Under the pieces are notes generated by a model. That model saw only the letters and a list, made by a program, of their open reading frames with translations. It searched no databases and was not told the origin of the DNA. The translations under genes and the position numbers were made by a program. Of a DNA stretch of 63,583 nucleotides, positions 46,363-54,534 are shown piece after piece. Source of the stretch: Flavobacteriaceae bacterium (GTDB lineage Bacteria; Bacteroidota; Bacteroidia; Flavobacteriales; Flavobacteriaceae); contig JAHQVM010000094.1 of NCBI GenBank assembly GCA_019634365.1, positions 1-63,583 of the forward strand, written 5' to 3'. How positions within the stretch are numbered: the stretch's first letter is position 1; the number at the start of each line of letters is the position of its first letter.

Positions 46363-47226
46363 ATGCAAAAAGTAAAAATTATAGAGTGTCCTAGGGACGC
46401 TATGCAGGGAATCAAGGATTGGATTCCCACCGAAGCAAAAGTGCAGTACATACAGTCCTTGTTGCGCTGTGGTTTCGACACTTTGGATTTTGGAAGTTTT
46501 GTATCTCCCAAAGCCATTCCTCAGATGGTGGATACCAAAGAGGTTTTGGCTGCATTGGATTTAAGTCAGACGGAAAGTAAACTGTTGGCAATTGTAGCCA
46601 ACGTAAGGGGGGCACAGGACGCAGTGGTCCATCCTGAGATTCAGTATTTGGGATATCCCTTTTCCATTTCGGAGAATTTCCAGATGCGTAATACCCATAA
46701 AACGATTGCGCAATCCATAGATGTTCTCAAGGAAATTCTCGAATTGGCACAGGCTCATGGAAAAGAAGTGGTGACCTATTTGTCCATGGGATTTGGAAAT
46801 CCCTATGGAGATCCCTGGAATGTGGATATTGTTGGCGACTGGGCAGAACGATTATCTCATATGGGCGTAAAGATTTTATCACTAAGTGATACCGTTGGGA
46901 CATCCACTCCCGAGGTAATCGATTATCTTTATTCCAATTTAATTCCCAAATATCCGGAAATTGAATTCGGTGCACATTTACATACCACACCGACCAGTTG
47001 GCACGAAAAGATTGATGCAGCTTTTAAAAGTGGCTGCAGACGATTTGATGGTGCGATTCAAGGATTTGGTGGCTGCCCCATGGCAAAAGATGAATTAACA
47101 GGGAATATGCCTACCGAAAAAATGTTGAGCTATTTTACGGCTGCTAAAGTCGATACTAATATAAATACGATGTCGTTTGAAAGTGCCCATAATGAGGCCA
47201 CTAAAATATTCAGTAAATTCCATTAA
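46363..47226 (+). CDS. hydroxymethylglutaryl-CoA lyase
   Basis: A 287-residue TIM-barrel enzyme splitting HMG-CoA into acetoacetate and acetyl-CoA, the last step of leucine degradation. ECPRDAMQG carries the N-terminal catalytic segment, SLSDTVG and GAHLHTTPTSW the metal ligands, and IQGFGGCPMAKDELTGNMPTE the signature with the active-site Cys. Complete length. The 5'-nucleotidase-like gene starts 1 nt after its stop. Confidence 0.92.
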   Translation: MQKVKIIECPRDAMQGIKDWIPTEAKVQYIQSLLRCGFDTLDFGSFVSPKAIPQMVDTKEVLAALDLSQTESKLLAIVANVRGAQDAVVHPEIQYLGYPFSISENFQMRNTHKTIAQSIDVLKEILELAQAHGKEVVTYLSMGFGNPYGDPWNVDIVGDWAERLSHMGVKILSLSDTVGTSTPEVIDYLYSNLIPKYPEIEFGAHLHTTPTSWHEKIDAAFKSGCRRFDGAIQGFGGCPMAKDELTGNMPTEKMLSYFTAAKVDTNINTMSFESAHNEATKIFSKFH

Positions 47227-47227
47227 C

Positions 47228-48766
47228 ATGAGATCAGCCCACTACATTTGGTTATTGTCGCTCCTTCTTGTTTTTTCCTGTAAAACAACCGAAAAAGTAT
47301 CTCAGAAACCTGTGGATGATGGTACCATTACTTTCAAATTCGTACAGGTGAACGATGTCTATGAAATTGCGCCGCTAAGTGGCGGTAAATATGGTGGAAT
47401 GGCACGGGTGGCGCATGTCGTGGATTCCATTAAAAGAATCGAACCGAACACCTATCTATTTATGGCAGGTGACTTTCTAAACCCTTCCCTCTTGGGCACC
47501 TTGAAACTGAACGGGGAACGCATTGCTGGTAAGCAGATGATCGAGGTAATGAACGCCATGAATTTTGAGTTGGCCACCTTTGGTAACCATGAGTTCGACC
47601 TAAAAGAGGAAGATTTACAAAAGAGATTGGATGAGTCCAATTTCTATTGGATGAGCGCCAATGTGTTTCAGCAATTGGAAGATGGACCAAGATCTTTCCA
47701 TTTCGTTAGGGGAGGTGATTCGATTCCCGTACCTGAAACCTATACATTATCAATTTCCGATGCTGATGGGACAGCGATCGATGTGGGTATTTTTGGGGTG
47801 ACCATAGATTCCAATCCACAAGATTATGTCTACTACGCAGATCCTATGTTAGAGGCCGAAAGTGCCATGAGTAAACTAAAATTTCAACAAAGTGATGTGA
47901 TCGTAGGACTTACCCATTTGGAGATTGAAGAAGATGTAGCCCTAGCAAATAGATTTCCGGGGATTTCATTGATTATGGGAGGACATGAGCATCATAATAT
48001 GTTGGTGCCAACCAATCATGCCAAAGTGGCTAAGGCCGATGCCAATGCTAAAACGGTTTACATTCATACTTTTCAATACAATGCGAAGGATGGTTCCTTG
48101 GAAATAGATTCGAAGTTATTTCCCATCGATGAAACCATAGCTTCACATCCATCGGTGCAACAGGTGGTCGATACATGGAATGCCATACTGGATGAAAAGG
48201 TAAAAGAAGTGGTCGCGAATCCTAATGAGGTCATTTATAGAGCCGATCCACCTCTGGATGGAACCGATAGTGCGAGTAGGGGAGTGCAGACCAATTTGGG
48301 CGGATTTATAGCCCAAGGTATGGCAATGAGTTTCGATGAACCTACCATAGGTGCTTTGGTTAATGGTGGTTCCATACGAGTGGACGATATGATGGGAGGC
48401 GATATAACCAGTTTAGACATATTTCGAGTGCTTCCCTTTGGGGGCCAAGTGCTGAAAGTGGACCTTACCGGTAAATTGTTGAGAGAAGTTTTGGTATATG
48501 GTAAATCCAAAGGTGGAACAGGAGCCTACCTGCAACGTTATGGTTTCAATCAAAATCGCGTTGGAGCATGGTTGTTGGGAGACGAACTCATTGAAGATGA
48601 TGAGGTTTATACTATTGCCTTTAGCGATTTTTTATTGAAAGGATATGATATTCCATTCCTTACCCCAGAAAATGAAGGAGTCATTAAAGTGTATGAACCC
48701 AAGGAAACAGAAGCGGCCTTCGATATACGAAAAGCAGTTATTCAATTATTAAAAAATCAAAAGTAA
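47228..48766 (+). CDS. metallophosphatase/5'-nucleotidase-like lipoprotein
   Basis: A 512-residue exported phosphoesterase. The start is ATG 47228, giving a lipoprotein signal with LVFSC (C18); the longer frame from 47177 lies inside the previous gene. The calcineurin-like domain has AGDFLNPS, GNHEFD and MGGHEHH. The C-terminal 5'-nucleotidase domain has NGGSIRVDDMMGGDITSLDIFRVLPFGGQV. The first metal motif is NDVYEI (D43-V-Y45) where UshA has D-x-H, so one His ligand is replaced by Tyr. This variant recurs in a subgroup. Nucleotide or phosphoester scavenging is inferred. Confidence 0.87.
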   Translation: MRSAHYIWLLSLLLVFSCKTTEKVSQKPVDDGTITFKFVQVNDVYEIAPLSGGKYGGMARVAHVVDSIKRIEPNTYLFMAGDFLNPSLLGTLKLNGERIAGKQMIEVMNAMNFELATFGNHEFDLKEEDLQKRLDESNFYWMSANVFQQLEDGPRSFHFVRGGDSIPVPETYTLSISDADGTAIDVGIFGVTIDSNPQDYVYYADPMLEAESAMSKLKFQQSDVIVGLTHLEIEEDVALANRFPGISLIMGGHEHHNMLVPTNHAKVAKADANAKTVYIHTFQYNAKDGSLEIDSKLFPIDETIASHPSVQQVVDTWNAILDEKVKEVVANPNEVIYRADPPLDGTDSASRGVQTNLGGFIAQGMAMSFDEPTIGALVNGGSIRVDDMMGGDITSLDIFRVLPFGGQVLKVDLTGKLLREVLVYGKSKGGTGAYLQRYGFNQNRVGAWLLGDELIEDDEVYTIAFSDFLLKGYDIPFLTPENEGVIKVYEPKETEAAFDIRKAVIQLLKNQK

Positions 48767-48767
48767 C

Positions 48768-49244
48768 ATGAAACGAATCATTACATGGATCTTGCGCATT
48801 GCCCTTTTGGCGCTCATTGTTATTCAATTTTTTAGACCCGAAAAAAATAATAGCGGTTATGAAAGCTTAACGGCTTTTGAGAACGAAACCAAACCATCAC
48901 CCGAAGTAGTAGGGATATTAAAGTCTAATTGTTATGACTGCCATAGCAACCAGACACAATATCCTTGGTATGCCGAAGTTGCACCGATTTCCTTTTGGCT
49001 GGATGATCATGTTAGGCATGGTAAAGGTGAGCTAAACTTTTCGGATTGGGAAAGCTATTCGGTAAAGAAAAAGGATCATAAATTGGAAGAGATAATTGAG
49101 GAAGTTGAAGAAGAACATATGCCTTTGGATTCCTATACCTGGATGCATGGGAGTCTTTCCGAAGAGGATAAAAAAGCATTGTTTTTGTGGGTGGAATTGG
49201 CTCGCCTAAACTATCAGGAAGCCCTTAAAGTGTCTTCAAACTAA
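48768..49244 (+). CDS. haem-binding domain protein
   Basis: A 158-residue protein with one N-terminal membrane helix (ILRIALLALIVIQFF) and a periplasmic domain with the haem motif C-x2-C-H in LKSNCYDCHSNQTQYPWY. DDHVRHGKGELNFSDWESY and EEHMPLDSYTWMHG are the other conserved blocks of the haem-binding (Haem_bd) family. A later Met or His could be the distal ligand. It starts 1 nt after the metallophosphatase stop. Electron partner unknown. Confidence 0.88.
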   Translation: MKRIITWILRIALLALIVIQFFRPEKNNSGYESLTAFENETKPSPEVVGILKSNCYDCHSNQTQYPWYAEVAPISFWLDDHVRHGKGELNFSDWESYSVKKKDHKLEEIIEEVEEEHMPLDSYTWMHGSLSEEDKKALFLWVELARLNYQEALKVSSN

Positions 49245-49304
49245 CTACACACCAGGGGTTTAAATTCTTAACAGAAACTTTATTTAAATTTAATCTAAAT
49301 AAAC

Positions 49305-49335
49305 TTGTGTAATTGGGTTTGCACGATTAATTTTG
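49305..49335 (+). promoter_or_regulatory. -33/-7 promoter of the porin gene
   Basis: TTG (49305-49307), a 20-nt spacer, TAATTTTG (49328-49335). The direct repeat TCTAAATAA flanks it at 49294-49302 and 49366-49374, the second copy in the leader, so a regulator may act here. Confidence 0.65.
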
Positions 49336-49380
49336 CGGCTGAAATAACAAACTATTTATATTCAGTCTAAATAATAATTA

Positions 49381-50559
49381 ATGAAAAACCCAATCACCTT
49401 TTTTGCCCTTATCCTCTGTGGAGTAGCGTTTTCTCAGACCGTTCAGGACTCCATAACCTTTGATCCCCAAAAACAATTGAATGCCGCCCAACGTATTTTG
49501 TCCGGTAATTACGGAAAAGCTGTTACGGTGGGAGCCTACGGAGAACTAACCTACAACCAACCGGAAGGTGATAATGGTGAACTTGATGTTCAGCGGTTGG
49601 TGTTGCTTTTTGGTTATAAGTTCAATGAAAAAACACAATTTGTAACGGAAATTGAACTAGAGCATGTAGAGGAGGTTTTCGTAGAACAAGCCTTTGTTAA
49701 TTACGCTGTTGGTGATAATGTAAGTTTACGTGGGGGATTGATGCTGGTGCCTATGGGTATTATTAACGAATACCACGAACCTACCACTTTTAATGGAGTG
49801 GAAAGACCAGCTGTAGATAATGTTATTGTACCCACCACCTGGAGAGAGCTTGGTGTTGGTGTAACGGGACGTTTTCCAGATGCTTCTGTAACCTATCAGG
49901 CTTATATTTTTAATGGATTTAAATCCACAGCAAGTGATGGCGAAGATGGGGTAACAGGATTCTTGGCCGGTAGTAGCGGATTGCGTGGTGGGCGTCAAAA
50001 AGCGATTAAATCGACGGTAGACAGTCCTACTTTTTCTACCAAGGTAGAATATTACGGTCTTCCTGGTTTGCGATTGGGTCTTTCGGGATATTTTGGTCAA
50101 ACACAGGCTGCCGATGATGTAGAAGAGCAGGATGGAGCGAATATTGGGATTGCGATGGTAGGTCTGGATGCTCGATATGCTTATCAAAAATTTACAGCTA
50201 GAGGACAGTTTGTGTATTCATCCTTGAGCGATACAGATAAATACAATGCGTTGACAGGAAGGGATTTGGGAAGTGCGCTTATGGGGTATTACGGAGAAGT
50301 GGGATATAATCTACTTCCCTTGGGAGCCGAACAAAAATTGTTCGCCTTTGCCCGATACGAAAATTACGATACCCATGCCAGTACCGAAGGGGATTTGGTT
50401 AGGAATGATGCCTATAACCGAACGGATATCACTACAGGATTGAGCTACCATATTGCCCCAGGTGTAGTAGTGAAGGGTGATTACCAGTTTCGTGATAATA
50501 AAGTGGACGGTGGTGATGTGAAAGATCGACTGAACTTCGGTATCGGGGTTTGGTTCTAA
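49381..50559 (+). CDS. outer-membrane porin-like beta-barrel protein
   Basis: A 392-residue protein with a signal peptide (to about residue 18, AFSQT) and a full-length barrel of alternating strands ending GIGVWF with a terminal Phe. VGAYGELTYNQPEGDNGELDVQRLVLLFGYKF and ITEIELEHVEEVFVEQAFVNY-like segments resemble phosphate-selective porin O/P-type proteins annotated as porins in flavobacteria. The substrate is unknown; possible metal or anion. It has its own promoter, a flanking direct repeat and a probable terminator. Confidence 0.8.
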   Translation: MKNPITFFALILCGVAFSQTVQDSITFDPQKQLNAAQRILSGNYGKAVTVGAYGELTYNQPEGDNGELDVQRLVLLFGYKFNEKTQFVTEIELEHVEEVFVEQAFVNYAVGDNVSLRGGLMLVPMGIINEYHEPTTFNGVERPAVDNVIVPTTWRELGVGVTGRFPDASVTYQAYIFNGFKSTASDGEDGVTGFLAGSSGLRGGRQKAIKSTVDSPTFSTKVEYYGLPGLRLGLSGYFGQTQAADDVEEQDGANIGIAMVGLDARYAYQKFTARGQFVYSSLSDTDKYNALTGRDLGSALMGYYGEVGYNLLPLGAEQKLFAFARYENYDTHASTEGDLVRNDAYNRTDITTGLSYHIAPGVVVKGDYQFRDNKVDGGDVKDRLNFGIGVWF

Positions 50560-50612
50560 TAGTATGCAAAACAAGAATTGTTTGTTTTATATTTTGAAGT
50601 GTTGATAGCCTC

Positions 50613-50640
50613 AAAGCCTCCTGTTTGCATGGGAGGTTTT
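50613..50640 (+). terminator. probable terminator of the porin gene
   Basis: AAAGCCTCC and GGAGGTTTT form a 9-bp stem with one G-T pair and a 10-nt loop, then a short T tract. Weaker than the others because the T tract is short. Confidence 0.5.
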
Positions 50641-50674
50641 GGCGTAAATCTTTTTTTCTGAAATGTTTAAATAA

Positions 50675-50682
50675 TACCTTTG
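50675..50682 (+). promoter_or_regulatory. -7 box of the FMN-binding protein gene
   Basis: TACCTTTG ends 7 nt before ATG 50690; the expected transcript would have a leader of about 4 nt. A T-tract occupies the -33 position with no TTG. Confidence 0.45.
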
Positions 50683-50689
50683 CAATCCC

Positions 50690-51217
50690 ATGAATAAAAT
50701 CGTTTTTCTTGCCATTTTGTCGATGTTGTCTACTGCTTTTACAGTTTCTGAAAAGGTCAGCAAAAAAGCCGATAAGGTGATTGCCAAATTCTATGAAACA
50801 AAAGAGTTTACTAAAACGCCTATTCTCATACCGGAAGATGCAAATAGAAATACACCATCTGATTTTGGCGAGGATAATTTTTTCGTCATAAATGGAGCGG
50901 ATGGCTTTCTGGGTTACGGTTATATAGGGAATGCACCGAGTAAAACCGCAACTTATGACTACCTCGTGCTATTCGATAAGGATTTCATCATTACCAAAAG
51001 TAAAGTACTTATTTACCGTGAAGAATATGGTGGGGAAATAGGGAGTAAACGTTGGTTAAAACAGTTTAACGGTAAACCCCCGGGCCATTCAAAACTGAAG
51101 TATGAAAAAGATATCATACCCATTAGCGGTGCTACCATATCGGTCCAGTCCATGACAAAGGCAATGAATGATTTGTTGAAGAGTTTGGGAACCCTTCAGG
51201 AATTAAAAGTCCTCTAA
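50690..51217 (+). CDS. FMN-binding domain protein, probably covalently flavinylated
   Basis: A 175-residue exported protein of the FMN_bind (RnfG/NqrC-like) family. It has a signal peptide or N-terminal anchor (to about residue 20). The ApbE flavinylation motif is SGAT in PISGATISVQS, with T149 the expected FMN attachment site. GADGFLGYGYIG, the FMN-domain core, precedes it. Such proteins pass electrons across or outside the inner membrane. The next gene (a membrane protein) follows with no gap. No rnf or nqr operon and no apbE are in the window. Confidence 0.85.
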   Translation: MNKIVFLAILSMLSTAFTVSEKVSKKADKVIAKFYETKEFTKTPILIPEDANRNTPSDFGEDNFFVINGADGFLGYGYIGNAPSKTATYDYLVLFDKDFIITKSKVLIYREEYGGEIGSKRWLKQFNGKPPGHSKLKYEKDIIPISGATISVQSMTKAMNDLLKSLGTLQELKVL

Positions 51218-51706
51218 ATGGAACTTCATGGGAAGATCCATACCTTGCCCAAATATGTGAAGCAATTTATTGCTGCATTCGTTATTGTCCTAAGTATTGG
51301 TTATTTCACGGGGCTCCAATTTGTTAGGCAGACCGAGAGTGATAATCCCTCAGGAATCGAAGAGAATTATCTCGGAAACGAGGATATAGAGGAAGTAACG
51401 GTTATGAAATTTAAAAAAGGGGAACGGGAGATGCTCACTATTTTACATACCCATATCCTTTCCATTTCCTTTATTTTCTTTCTCATGGGCGGTCTTGTCG
51501 CTCTTACCTCAGCCCCTAAAAAATGGAAAGCATTTCTCATGATCGAACCTTTCATTTCCATAATTCTCACCTTTGGGGGAATCTATTTGCTATGGAAAGG
51601 ATGGCTTTGGATGAAGTGGATTGTCATGATTTCAGGAACTCTAATGACCTTGGTTTTTATTTCCAGTGCAGGATTGGTATTGTATCAATTATTTCAGAGG
51701 AAATAA
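51218..51706 (+). CDS. four-helix membrane protein, partner of the FMN-binding protein
   Basis: A 162-residue membrane protein with about four hydrophobic segments (17-35, 78-95, 102-122, 128-150). The external loop after helix 1 is acidic (ESDNPSGIEENYLGNEDIEE), and LTILHTHILSISFIFFLMGG has two His that could be haem ligands. I do not recognise the family. It starts directly after the flavoprotein stop and is convergent with ferritin. A role as membrane anchor or electron conduit is inferred from that link. Confidence 0.65.
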   Translation: MELHGKIHTLPKYVKQFIAAFVIVLSIGYFTGLQFVRQTESDNPSGIEENYLGNEDIEEVTVMKFKKGEREMLTILHTHILSISFIFFLMGGLVALTSAPKKWKAFLMIEPFISIILTFGGIYLLWKGWLWMKWIVMISGTLMTLVFISSAGLVLYQLFQRK

Positions 51707-51736
51707 TCCAATCTGTTTCGAAATTCCTCCCAAAAC

Positions 51737-52240
51737 CTAAGCGTTTCCTTCTGCCGCAGCAAAGGTTTCAATGTCCCTATCGAAAAGGTAATAGCCGGAT
51801 TTATCGTCACCAATGATATTCAGTTTGTCCAGTAATGTTCTAGCTGTGGCTTCCTCTTCCAACTGTTCGGTAACATACCATTGCATGAAATTATGGACAT
51901 TATAATCTTTCTTGTCCAAGCACTCGAAAATGATCTTATTGATCTGTTCCGTAACGAAAATCTCACTGCTCAAGAACTTTTCAAATAAGGAGGGCAATGA
52001 AGCGAAGGTGTCCGATGGCAAATCCAGCGCAGGGATGATTACATTACCGCCACGTTCATTTACGAATTTTACCAATTTGGTCATGTGCAGTCGTTCTTCT
52101 TCGGACTGGCTGTAAAAGAAATTCGCCACCCCGCTAAACCCCTTGGAATCTGCCCATGAGGCCATGGCTAAGTATTGCATGGAGGCTTGTGCTTCGTATT
52201 TTATCTGATCGTTGAGAAGGTTTTCTATAGAAGTATGCAT
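51737..52240 (-). CDS. ftnA: ferritin
   Basis: A 167-residue non-haem ferritin subunit forming a 24-mer iron store. Ferroxidase ligands lie in QIKYEAQASMQYLAM (Glu), QSEEERLHM (Glu and His), and MQWYVTEQLEEEATA (Glu, Gln). The four-helix bundle is complete, followed by helix E. No haem-binding Met as in bacterioferritin. A -7 box lies 23 nt upstream. Convergent with the flavoprotein partner gene. Confidence 0.95.
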   Translation of the reverse strand: MHTSIENLLNDQIKYEAQASMQYLAMASWADSKGFSGVANFFYSQSEEERLHMTKLVKFVNERGGNVIIPALDLPSDTFASLPSLFEKFLSSEIFVTEQINKIIFECLDKKDYNVHNFMQWYVTEQLEEEATARTLLDKLNIIGDDKSGYYLFDRDIETFAAAEGNA

Positions 52241-52262
52241 GATTAGCTATTTAATTTCATAT

Positions 52263-52270
52263 CAAAGGTA
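52263..52270 (-). promoter_or_regulatory. -7 box of ferritin
   Basis: CAAAGGTA on the + strand reads TACCTTTG on the - strand. Leader about 19 nt. A CAAAA 15 nt beyond could be a poorly spaced -33 element. Confidence 0.5.
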
Positions 52271-52446
52271 GCGATCCTTCCATAGCAAAACATATTTGGG
52301 TGATTCTTAATTATTATGAGATCATAGAAAAATGAAATGCTAGTTTCCCAATCGCTAATCTTGGCGAATTCCTATGACTGAAGAAACAGCCGTACTTATG
52401 TTAAGCATCATAATGCCGAAGACTGTTTTGGGGCTTCAGTGTAGGA

Positions 52447-52692
52447 TTAAGCTTGCGCTGGTGGCGCCCACGAAGCACAGAGCATTCCAGGAGCTGCCTT
52501 ATCTGGATTGGCACAATCGGTATTTTCGAAACGCGAACAAGTAACACAATTGCGTTCGTCTTTCAATTCTGCTTTCATTTCGAAACTATCACAGGTATAA
52601 TGATTGTTCACCATCACTTTGTGTTTAGCACAAACATTGCCTTCCATTAATTGATCACAGTTGATACAGTTGTGTGCAAGTCGTATGGCCAT
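52447..52692 (-). CDS. small cysteine-rich protein, putative zinc or Fe-S binding
   Basis: An 81-residue soluble protein with eight Cys arranged as NCINC, VC, TC, then NCVTC, DC, LC: two similar halves, each a C-x2-C plus two more Cys. Each half could bind a Zn or Fe-S centre, like a duplicated zinc ribbon. I do not recognise a named family. It stands alone between ferritin and guaB, with a divergent, gene-free stretch upstream. Short, but codon use and Cys pattern support a real gene. Confidence 0.72.
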   Translation of the reverse strand: MAIRLAHNCINCDQLMEGNVCAKHKVMVNNHYTCDSFEMKAELKDERNCVTCSRFENTDCANPDKAAPGMLCASWAPPAQA

Positions 52693-52938
52693 AGCTTTAA
52701 TTTTTATTTCATAATAATTTTATAACCTAAAAATAATTCCATTCCTGTATAGAAACAATTTAAATAACTGTTTTAGAGGTATATGTATTTAGATTGTCTA
52801 AAAATAAGGAGTGTGTTGAAGTTGCTACTTTTTGCTTAATCAGTTATTTGAATCGAGTTTAGGGAAGCATACAAACCTAGAATTAGCCGATTTTTTCCCA
52901 TCTGAAAAACAGAAAGTAAAAGTGTCATGATTTAGTTG

Positions 52939-52946
52939 TATATTTG
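52939..52946 (+). promoter_or_regulatory. -7 box of guaB
   Basis: TATATTTG fits TAnnTTTG. The -33 TTG is missing at the expected distance. Transcription would begin near 52950, the first base of the leader stem. Confidence 0.5.
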
Positions 52947-52949
52947 CAC

Positions 52950-52998
52950 GCAATTAAATAGTAACCACTTCCGGCACTTCGGAATTAAATTTAATTGC
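52950..52998 (+). promoter_or_regulatory. structured 5' leader of guaB
   Basis: GCAATTAAAT (52950-52959) pairs perfectly with ATTTAATTGC (52989-52998). Inside, TTCCG and CGGAA (52969-52984) form an upper 5-bp stem with a GCACTT loop. The lower stem ends 1 nt before ATG 53000, so it could hide the start codon. The 3' arm is also part of a competing palindrome (AATTAAATTTAATT). No known riboswitch class recognised. Confidence 0.5.
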
Positions 52999-52999
52999 A

Positions 53000-54472
53000 A
53001 TGACTGCACACGAAAACAAAATCCTAGGAGAAGGTCTAACTTACGACGATGTACTATTAGTGCCTGCCTATTCCGAAGTTTTACCGAGAGAAGTATCGAT
53101 AAAAACTCAGTTTACGCGTAACATTTCCTTGAATGTTCCTATCGTTTCTGCGGCGATGGATACCGTTACCGAAAGTGCCATGGCCATCGCCATTGCAAGA
53201 GAAGGCGGAATTGGAGTACTTCATAAAAACATGACCATCGAACAACAGGCGATGGAGGTGCGTAAGGTAAAACGTGCAGAGAGCGGAATGATACTGGATC
53301 CGGTTACCTTAACAAAAGACGCTACTGTGGGTGACGCGCAAAACACCATGCGCGAATACAAAATTGGTGGTATCCCCATTGTGAATGGTGAAAAGAAATT
53401 AATCGGAATCGTCACCAATCGTGATTTGCGTTTCGAAAAGAACTACGAAAGGGAGCTGAGTGAAGTGATGACTTCAGAAAATCTAGTCACCACTGGAAAA
53501 GGAACCTCCCTAAAAGATGCGGAAACCATTCTTCAGGAAAACAAAATTGAAAAATTGCCGGTAGTAGAAGAGGACGGGACGCTCCTAGGGTTGATTACTT
53601 TTCGGGATATTACAAAACTCACCCTAAAACCCATTGCTAATAAAGATGCCTACGGAAGACTTCGTGTGGCTGCTGCTTTAGGGGTAACAGGTGATGCTGT
53701 AGAACGTGCTGCAGCTTTGGTCAAGGCACAAGTGGATGCCGTGATCATTGATACGGCTCATGGACATACCAAAGGTGTGGTAAGTGTATTGAAAGAAGTA
53801 AAGAACAAATTCCCAGATTTGGATGTAGTCGTGGGTAATATAGCTACAGGAGAGGCTGCCAAGTATTTGGTAGAAGCCGGGGCCGATGCGGTAAAGGTTG
53901 GGATTGGACCGGGTTCTATTTGTACTACCCGTGTAGTTGCTGGGGTTGGTTTTCCGCAGTTCTCAGCAGTACTTGAAGTTGCTGCAGCTATTAAAGGAAG
54001 TGGAGTTCCTGTCATTGCAGATGGTGGTATCCGTTACACTGGGGATATTCCCAAGGCTGTTGCCGCAGGAGCGGATAGCGTGATGTTGGGCTCATTATTG
54101 GCAGGGACGAAGGAATCGCCTGGCGAGACCATTATTTATGAAGGGAGAAAATTTAAGAGTTACCGAGGTATGGGATCGGTAGAAGCGATGAAACAAGGAT
54201 CCAAAGATCGTTACTTTCAGGATGTGGAAGACGATATCAAGAAATTGGTGCCCGAAGGCATTGTGGGTCGCGTTCCTTACAAAGGGGAACTGCATGAAAG
54301 TATGACCCAGTTTATTGGTGGTTTAAGAGCTGGTATGGGATATTGTGGAAGCAAGGATATTGCAACCCTAAAGGAGACGGGCCGATTTGTTAAAATCACC
54401 GCATCGGGGATCCATGAAAGTCATCCGCATGATGTAACTATCACCAAAGAAGCACCTAATTATTCAAGATAG
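53000..54472 (+). CDS. guaB: inosine-5'-monophosphate dehydrogenase
   Basis: The 490-residue enzyme oxidises IMP to XMP, the committed step to GMP. The TIM barrel opens [17 protein letters not shown], the CBS pair occupies about 95-205, and the catalytic loop is GPGSICTTR with C308. The Arg-Tyr flap [10 protein letters not shown] is present. A nearly fully paired leader precedes it and a strong terminator follows, so it is a single-gene unit. Stop codon is TAG. Confidence 0.96.
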   Translation: MTAHENKILGEGLTYDDVLLVPAYSEVLPREVSIKTQFTRNISLNVPIVSAAMDTVTESAMAIAIAREGGIGVLHKNMTIEQQAMEVRKVKRAESGMILDPVTLTKDATVGDAQNTMREYKIGGIPIVNGEKKLIGIVTNRDLRFEKNYERELSEVMTSENLVTTGKGTSLKDAETILQENKIEKLPVVEEDGTLLGLITFRDITKLTLKPIANKDAYGRLRVAAALGVTGDAVERAAALVKAQVDAVIIDTAHGHTKGVVSVLKEVKNKFPDLDVVVGNIATGEAAKYLVEAGADAVKVGIGPGSICTTRVVAGVGFPQFSAVLEVAAAIKGSGVPVIADGGIRYTGDIPKAVAAGADSVMLGSLLAGTKESPGETIIYEGRKFKSYRGMGSVEAMKQGSKDRYFQDVEDDIKKLVPEGIVGRVPYKGELHESMTQFIGGLRAGMGYCGSKDIATLKETGRFVKITASGIHESHPHDVTITKEAPNYSR

Positions 54473-54485
54473 AAAAACAAGCCAT

Positions 54486-54517
54486 AAAAAAAGCGCCTCA
54501 TTCGAGGCGCTTTTTTT
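54486..54517. terminator. bidirectional terminator between guaB and the OmpH gene
   Basis: Seven As, GCGCCTC, an ATTC loop, GAGGCGC and seven Ts. Confidence 0.9.
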
Positions 54518-54534
54518 ATGATTGAGTCGAGTGG

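Larger units (their letters stand above)
52693..52999. other. 307-nt gene-free stretch upstream of guaB
   Basis: AT-rich intergenic DNA between the divergent Cys-rich protein gene and guaB. The right end carries the guaB -7 box and structured leader. I see no ORF, tRNA, repeat or clear promoter in 52693-52930; the promoter of the Cys-rich gene was not identified. Confidence 0.6.

Noticed and set aside
52286-52290. -33 element of the ferritin promoter
   Set aside because: The spacer to the -7 box would be only 15 nt, too short for the pattern used elsewhere in the window.
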